DNA of 64,000 nt from Cercis canadensis (Eukaryota; Streptophyta; Magnoliopsida; Fabales; Fabaceae). Location of the stretch: assembly GCA_003255065.1 (NCBI GenBank), contig QAOA01006516.1:289326-353325 (forward strand), written 5' to 3'. A model generated the notes under the pieces. It was not told the DNA's origin. It ran no database searches and was given only the letters and a program-made list of their open reading frames with translations. Positions 59,925-64,000 of this stretch are shown piece after piece (position 1 is the first letter of the stretch; each line of letters opens with the position of its first letter). The translations under genes and the position numbers were made by a program.

Positions 59925-60090
59925 CTCTTGTTGATGACCTTAGGGACCAGAGGTCGAGTGAATTGCTTTTACACCTCTTTGGGTGGATTACTTCTCATTG
60001 ATGACCTTGGAGATTGGAGGTCGGGTGGATGGCTCTTCCACATTGATGACCTTGGAGATCGGAGGTCAAGTGGATTGCTCTTCCACATTT
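59925..60090 (+). repeat. Second tandem repeat block, about 45-55-bp units
   Basis: Three units of TGATGACCTTGGAGATxGGA followed by GGTCxxGTGGATxGCTCTTC lie 400 bp from the first block. The unit differs in sequence from the 51-bp repeat but is similar in size. Also internal to the LTR element. Confidence 0.8.
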
Positions 60091-60464
60091 TCCTCAAAAA
60101 TTCAAAGAGAGTAAATTGTGTAAGCACAAGATATATCATATAAATATGCTAGCTGTCGTGGCTATTGGACAAAAATTCAAAACAAAGCATTTAAATTAGT
60201 GGGCATAGCCACTCTATTGTTTTTCATGCTCCGCAAAGAGATTTGCAGTTGTTGCTACTAATTTTCCTATTATCATGTGTAGCATTTGCTATTAGATATA
60301 TAAATACATATGACAGTCATATAAACATTAAGCATGGAGGTGAAAAAATGTCTCATGCAGTCACAATCTTGAAAGTAGAAACTCTGAGTTGCACATCAAT
60401 TAAATGTGAGCCAAGATAAATAGGTGGGTACAACTCTTATGCGCCACCAAAAATAATTTAAATG

Positions 60465-60850
60465 ACATGTTCTGCTTCTATCAACTAGATTTTATGCTCT
60501 GAGCTGAAGGTCCAATTATACATGCAAGTAAATTGTAGTCATCTGCATCCTTGCACTCTCTCCCTTAGCAAACTCGTGATTAAATGTAATAGTTCTCAAC
60601 TAGCATTCTTGGTTCCATCCAAGAGCTGTCTGTGTAATGCACATGTAGTGACAAGTTCGTAATTTGGCAATACGAATTTTCTAATTATGTTGTAGCATAA
60701 ATAAGATAAGATGCTCTGCAAGAGATTTGCTGGATGGATGAAAATTTAAATGACAGGTTTTGCCTTTAAAGCTAGATTTTATGCTATGAGCTCAAGCTTA
60801 AGTTTCACATGCCAGTAAACTTACAGTCATGAGCATGTGTTGAATATCCC
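60465..60850 (+). repeat. Dispersed duplication of about 90 bp inside the LTR element
   Basis: AAATGACATGTTCTGC...CTAGATTTTATGCTCTGAGC (about 60460-60545) recurs, diverged, as AAATGACAGGTTTTGCC...CTAGATTTTATGCTATGAGC (about 60748-60840). Confidence 0.6.
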
Positions 60851-61699
60851 AATGCCCTTAGCTCGAGCAATTAAAAAATAAAATCTAGAAGAACACTCTT
60901 GAAGAGGTAGATAAAGGTCAGCAATGTCTCCCTGCTGGTAGTTTTAGCATATATAAAGCATTATACTTATTTGCGATCTAGCAGCATACATGTTTTAGGT
61001 GTAATACAGGCAATCTAGCAATTTGTGCTTATAAGATATAAATCAAGCCACAAGCATGTTATACTATGGGTCTAATAATCAGTGCGCAAGCTTCTGCAGT
61101 CATATGCAAGCTGCAGTATGCTCAAGGCACTTACAAATTTTTCAAAACAAGAACAAAGCCAACAGTGTGGAGTTCGAGTATTTAGAAATATAGAACTTGT
61201 TGGTTGGATAATCTTGAAATGGCACAATGATAATATGTATGGCACAGATCTCTGTAAGTATTTGTTCTCCACATGGGGGTAAGTATGTTTCAACTTGGAA
61301 AATCTGAATGACATGAGAAATATGCAAATATCATGCCTTGCATTTTTTTTTTTTATGCAACAATGGATCAAAGAGTATGGTATCTCCCAAGTTCCTTATG
61401 TTTAAACAATGATGTTTTCCCAATGCTTGCCATGCACATTAATATGATGATCAATTTTTAAATATCATGGTACTGATAAGTGCTATAGCCATGCCTTGCA
61501 TCAGAATGAATGTGCAGGTATTTCAAGCATTTTGTCAAACAGTTGGCATGCATGTTTGATTGTTCAAGCTTTAAGCTTCAAATTGCTTGAATCTCTACTT
61601 GAGTAGGCAGAGTCTCACAAATTAAAAGATGGTCAGGATTTTACCTCTTGTAGAGAGCCATGAGACAAATTGTTTGATAAAATTAACAGTGTAATCCTC

Positions 61700-61975
61700 T
61701 GAGTGTGTGGTTGTTCACTCACCAGCATACTGTGAGTCATATTTTTACCTTCACGAGCTTGCTCTTCTCATGAGTGTAGGAAGAAGATGATTCCTATCTT
61801 CTGTGATGTTAAGCCCTCTCAATTGTGTGTCGTCAATGACGGAAAATTATCTGCCGAGGAGCTTAAGAGATTCAAATGGGCTCTTCAAGAGGCCAAATAC
61901 ACCGTGGGACTCATATTCAATTCCTCTAAAGGGAACCTTTTGGAGGTTAGGTAATCTAAGGATTTCTGTGGCGGA
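61700..61975 (+). pseudogene. Captured fragment of a plant TIR-domain gene inside the LTR element
   Basis: On the plus strand, opposite to the element, short stretches read VVVHSPAYCESYFYLHELAL, then IPIFCDVKPSQL and RFKWALQEAKYTVGL. These match the middle of the TIR domain of plant immune receptors: the strand ending in a Ser, the Cys/Leu-x-Glu-Leu helix, the IPIFxDVxPS strand and the following helix. Only about 90 residues of the roughly 150-residue domain are covered, with no NB-ARC or LRR part. It is a broken remnant, carried as cargo within the LTR retrotransposon, and not a working gene. Confidence 0.65.
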
Positions 61976-62238
61976 GATTTTGGAGGCTATTTGTCGAAAC
62001 TTTTAGATAATCCCTCAACGAAATTTTTGGGGTATTATGCTAGCAGAGGTTGATGGGCTCTTTGTAGTAGAGATACAACCAAAATTGGCTGGGGGCTTCG
62101 ATTCCGAGTGAAACAAGACTCATAGCTAGCATGTATTGGAGTGGTTCTCCTTGGTTTGGAATTTTACCAATGGAAGAGCTCGGGCTTTTATGCGGCGAAA
62201 CAAGGGAATCAGTCCTTGTTCCCACAGACGGCACCAAA

Positions 62239-62527
62239 TGTCGTTGCCTGAGTTCAAGTGAGGTAGGCAACCTGCAAAAGAGATAGGGACGGTCAGGGGG
62301 GCCGGAGCCGAAGCTCCAGCGTCACCTCCGACGCTCAAGTTAGGGAGATGGGCAAAGAGGGTGAGAGGAAGGAAAAGGGGCCTCCGAAGCGCTAGAGAAA
62401 GAGGAAAACGTGAGAGCCCTCTTCTGTGTGTGCTCTAAAGAGATTAAGTAAAAGATTGTATACCTTAGCAAAGGTACTATGGTATTTTTACTGTAGCAAT
62501 GGGTAATGAATATTTTGGGTATTAACA
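62239..62527 (-). repeat. LTR (5' LTR in element orientation)
   Basis: 289 bp, paired with 57928-58216. It is followed on the right by the target duplication ATAGT and on the left by the primer-binding region. Confidence 0.85.
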
Positions 62528-62990
62528 ATAGTAATTGGATAGGTAATCAAGATAAAGGAAAAAGCACATCTAGCTATGTTTTTTCAATATGACTCAACAT
62601 CATTTTCATGGGCTTTGAAAATGCAATCCAATTATGTTTTGTCAACCTATGAAGTCAAGTGCCTATCAAGCAATTTGGTTGAAGAATATGTCAAGCCAAA
62701 TTCATGCTCCAGTTGAAGAGACTTATGAAAATCTTTGTGGATATTTGCAATTGATTTGGTAAAGAATCACATTATCCATGAAGAAGCAAGCACATTGACA
62801 GCTGGTTTCACTTTCCAAGAAATCAGTTTAACAATAATTTGATTAGGCTGATTTATGGAGGTCAAAGAATCAAGTGGCAGACATTTTCACAAAGCCTCTA
62901 AAGTTTGAAGCATTTCTAAAGCTAAAGAATATGTTGGGCATGGAAGTTCTTTCTGAATTACAAGACCAAGATTTATCATGTAATTCTCAA
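62528..62990 (+). mobile_element. Ty1/copia-type RNase H remnant
   Basis: Short stretches resemble the copia RNase H and its end: GKSTSSYVFS near the left, and FEAFLKLKNMLGM near 62905-62942, the usual last motif before the 3' untranslated part. It is broken, with several interruptions, and was itself split by the 4.6-kb LTR element. It must therefore be older than that insertion. Reverse transcriptase, integrase and gag are not in the window. Confidence 0.65.
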
Positions 62991-64000
62991 GTTTATCATT
63001 GCTTAGTGTTATTCTTTATCTGCTTTTTATTTGGATAAGTAGCTTATCATTAGGATTCAGTTCATCCCTCCTAGTTTAGCTTTGTCATTAGCTATGTTTT
63101 CTCTGTTAGGAAAACGATAATGGAGACTAACTAGGTTGGCTTTGAGGCGTGAACAATTACACTGTCTTGAGTGTAATGTTGCTTCTCTATAAAAGCGAGT
63201 TACCCCAGGATACAACAAAGCGCTAAAAAACTCTCAATGGAAAAGTGAATTCTAATGCATTAGGGTGTTCCCTTTTATAGAGTTAAAAAGACACTAATGA
63301 ACAAATATAATTGGTCAGAAATTAACATAAATAATTGTCTATTCGGAATAGTCACAACAGTTTGTTCGAAACAGACACAATTGTCTATTCGAGTTTATTC
63401 ATCTGAACCTGTTAATTTAATTAACTACCATTCAAATCGGGTCAAACCGACCCGACTTGGTCCGGTCCAGATATTAAAACCAAGTGTCAATCAAAGACCA
63501 TTAATGGACTTTGTCTTGCGAGGCTATTTGGGCTTGTGCCCATTTAACTAAAGTTACTTTATAACTTTAGTTTGCATTTATAAAGTCTTTTACATACTCT
63601 AACTTAACCAATGTGGGACTTGGTTAATTATTAGCATATTTACAAACTATTTCAACATTCTCTTCATCACCTAAGTATTTTTAACCTTATTATTTGAAAT
63701 CCTAGAAATAGAGGTGTTGGACGTTGGTGATTGTGTGCCATATCATTCAATTCAAGTGCTTTCCTCTTTCTTCCTTCATTATTCCTCTATTACTGTCTCA
63801 GTGGATTTTGCCACAGCATAATTGATGGATTTTGTCCACAGCCAAATCAGATAGTTAAACGTACAACAATTTGATGAAAGCTAAATCTTTCAGTTGTCCA
63901 TAACCCAGTTATCACTCGATGGGCTGAAATGTTTCTAGTTAAGAAAAACAGTCACCCAGAAAGCCATCTAATATTTTTGTATGCTTTGCCGTTTCAACCA
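62991..64000. other. Right-edge region, probably copia 3' flank or LTR and spacer
   Basis: TGTTAGGAAAACGATAATGG near 63105 could start a copia LTR, and CTATAAAAGCGAG near 63187 is a good TATA-like box. I could not find the matching end. A later stretch (63420-63480) is rich in CGGGTCAAACCGACCCG, a palindrome-like GC patch. No gene is supported. Confidence 0.4.

Larger units (their letters stand above)
57928..62527 (-). mobile_element. Non-autonomous LTR retrotransposon, 4.6 kb, with 289-bp LTRs
   Basis: Two direct 289-bp LTRs (57928-58216 and 62239-62527) begin TGTC and end AACA on the plus strand. They are flanked by the 5-bp duplication ATAGT (57923-57927 and 62528-62532). The orientation is minus: next to the right-hand LTR the minus strand reads TTTGGTGCCGTCTGTGGGAA, a primer-binding region typical of plant LTR elements. 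A purine-rich ATGGGGCAAG precedes the other LTR. The 4-kb interior has no recognisable gag or pol, two blocks of about 51-bp tandem repeats, and a piece of a host TIR-domain gene. The LTRs differ at about 20 of 289 sites (roughly 93% identity), so the insertion is a few million years old at usual plant rates. Ends look whole; it would depend on other elements to move. Confidence 0.82.

Noticed and set aside
61700-61975. Functional TIR resistance gene
   Set aside because: Only a middle portion of one domain is present, interrupted and enclosed in a retrotransposon. No start, NB-ARC or LRR is seen.
1-64000. A previously undescribed biological system
   Set aside because: All well-supported genes belong to known plant families and do not form a linked set. 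The unusual structures are explained by transposons or assembly joins.

Overview
This is nuclear DNA from a flowering plant, most likely a woody eudicot. The genes are split by many short GT-AG introns, the intergenic DNA is AT-rich and full of transposon remains, and the proteins belong to plant-specific families: a DIC-type mitochondrial carrier, CURT1, cyclin D2/4, a MATE/DTX transporter and a plant ATP-phosphofructokinase. I see no bacterial operons, CRISPR arrays or phage genes. A rosid tree is my best guess, but nothing here fixes the species.

Layout. 372-4663 (-): ubiquitin protease with MYND finger (UBP15/16 group), running off the left edge. 6263-6344 (+): tRNA-Ser(GCU). 7985-8950 (+): intronless mitochondrial dicarboxylate carrier. 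11318-18189 (-): 21-exon gene for a 1,032-residue protein with a C2-like part and a Munc13-like C-terminal half. 21375-22058 (+): small multi-pass membrane protein of unknown role. 25455-29058 (-): 8-exon MATE transporter, 506 aa. 31679-32114: Mutator-type foldback element. About 33690-35612 (+): 3' part of an L1-type LINE split by a 553-bp DNA insertion. 36319-39211 (-): five-exon CURT1D-like thylakoid protein, 217 aa. 44121-46192 (+): six-exon cyclin D, 361 aa. 49593-52815 (-): nine exons of an ATP-dependent phosphofructokinase whose 5' exons are not found. 53349-62990: nested LTR-retrotransposon remains (Ty3-type gag piece and 2.1-kb LTR; Ty1/copia-type piece; a 4.6-kb non-autonomous LTR element carrying a fragment of a plant TIR-domain gene).

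The genes do not form a pathway. They are independent housekeeping, transport and cell-cycle genes in ordinary plant gene-space. In the five genes followed from start to stop codon, the spliced lengths I derived by hand add up to whole codons, which supports the models.

Ten single Ns are scattered through the window. Several sit exactly between direct duplicates (20271, 39408, 42266) or at the edge of one (22895). They look like unmerged contig overlaps, so those duplications should be treated as possible assembly artefacts. I found no convincing new biological system. The most interesting points are the captured TIR fragment in the LTR element, the nested insertions, the missing 5' exons of the phosphofructokinase, and the apparent doubling of the CURT1D promoter.
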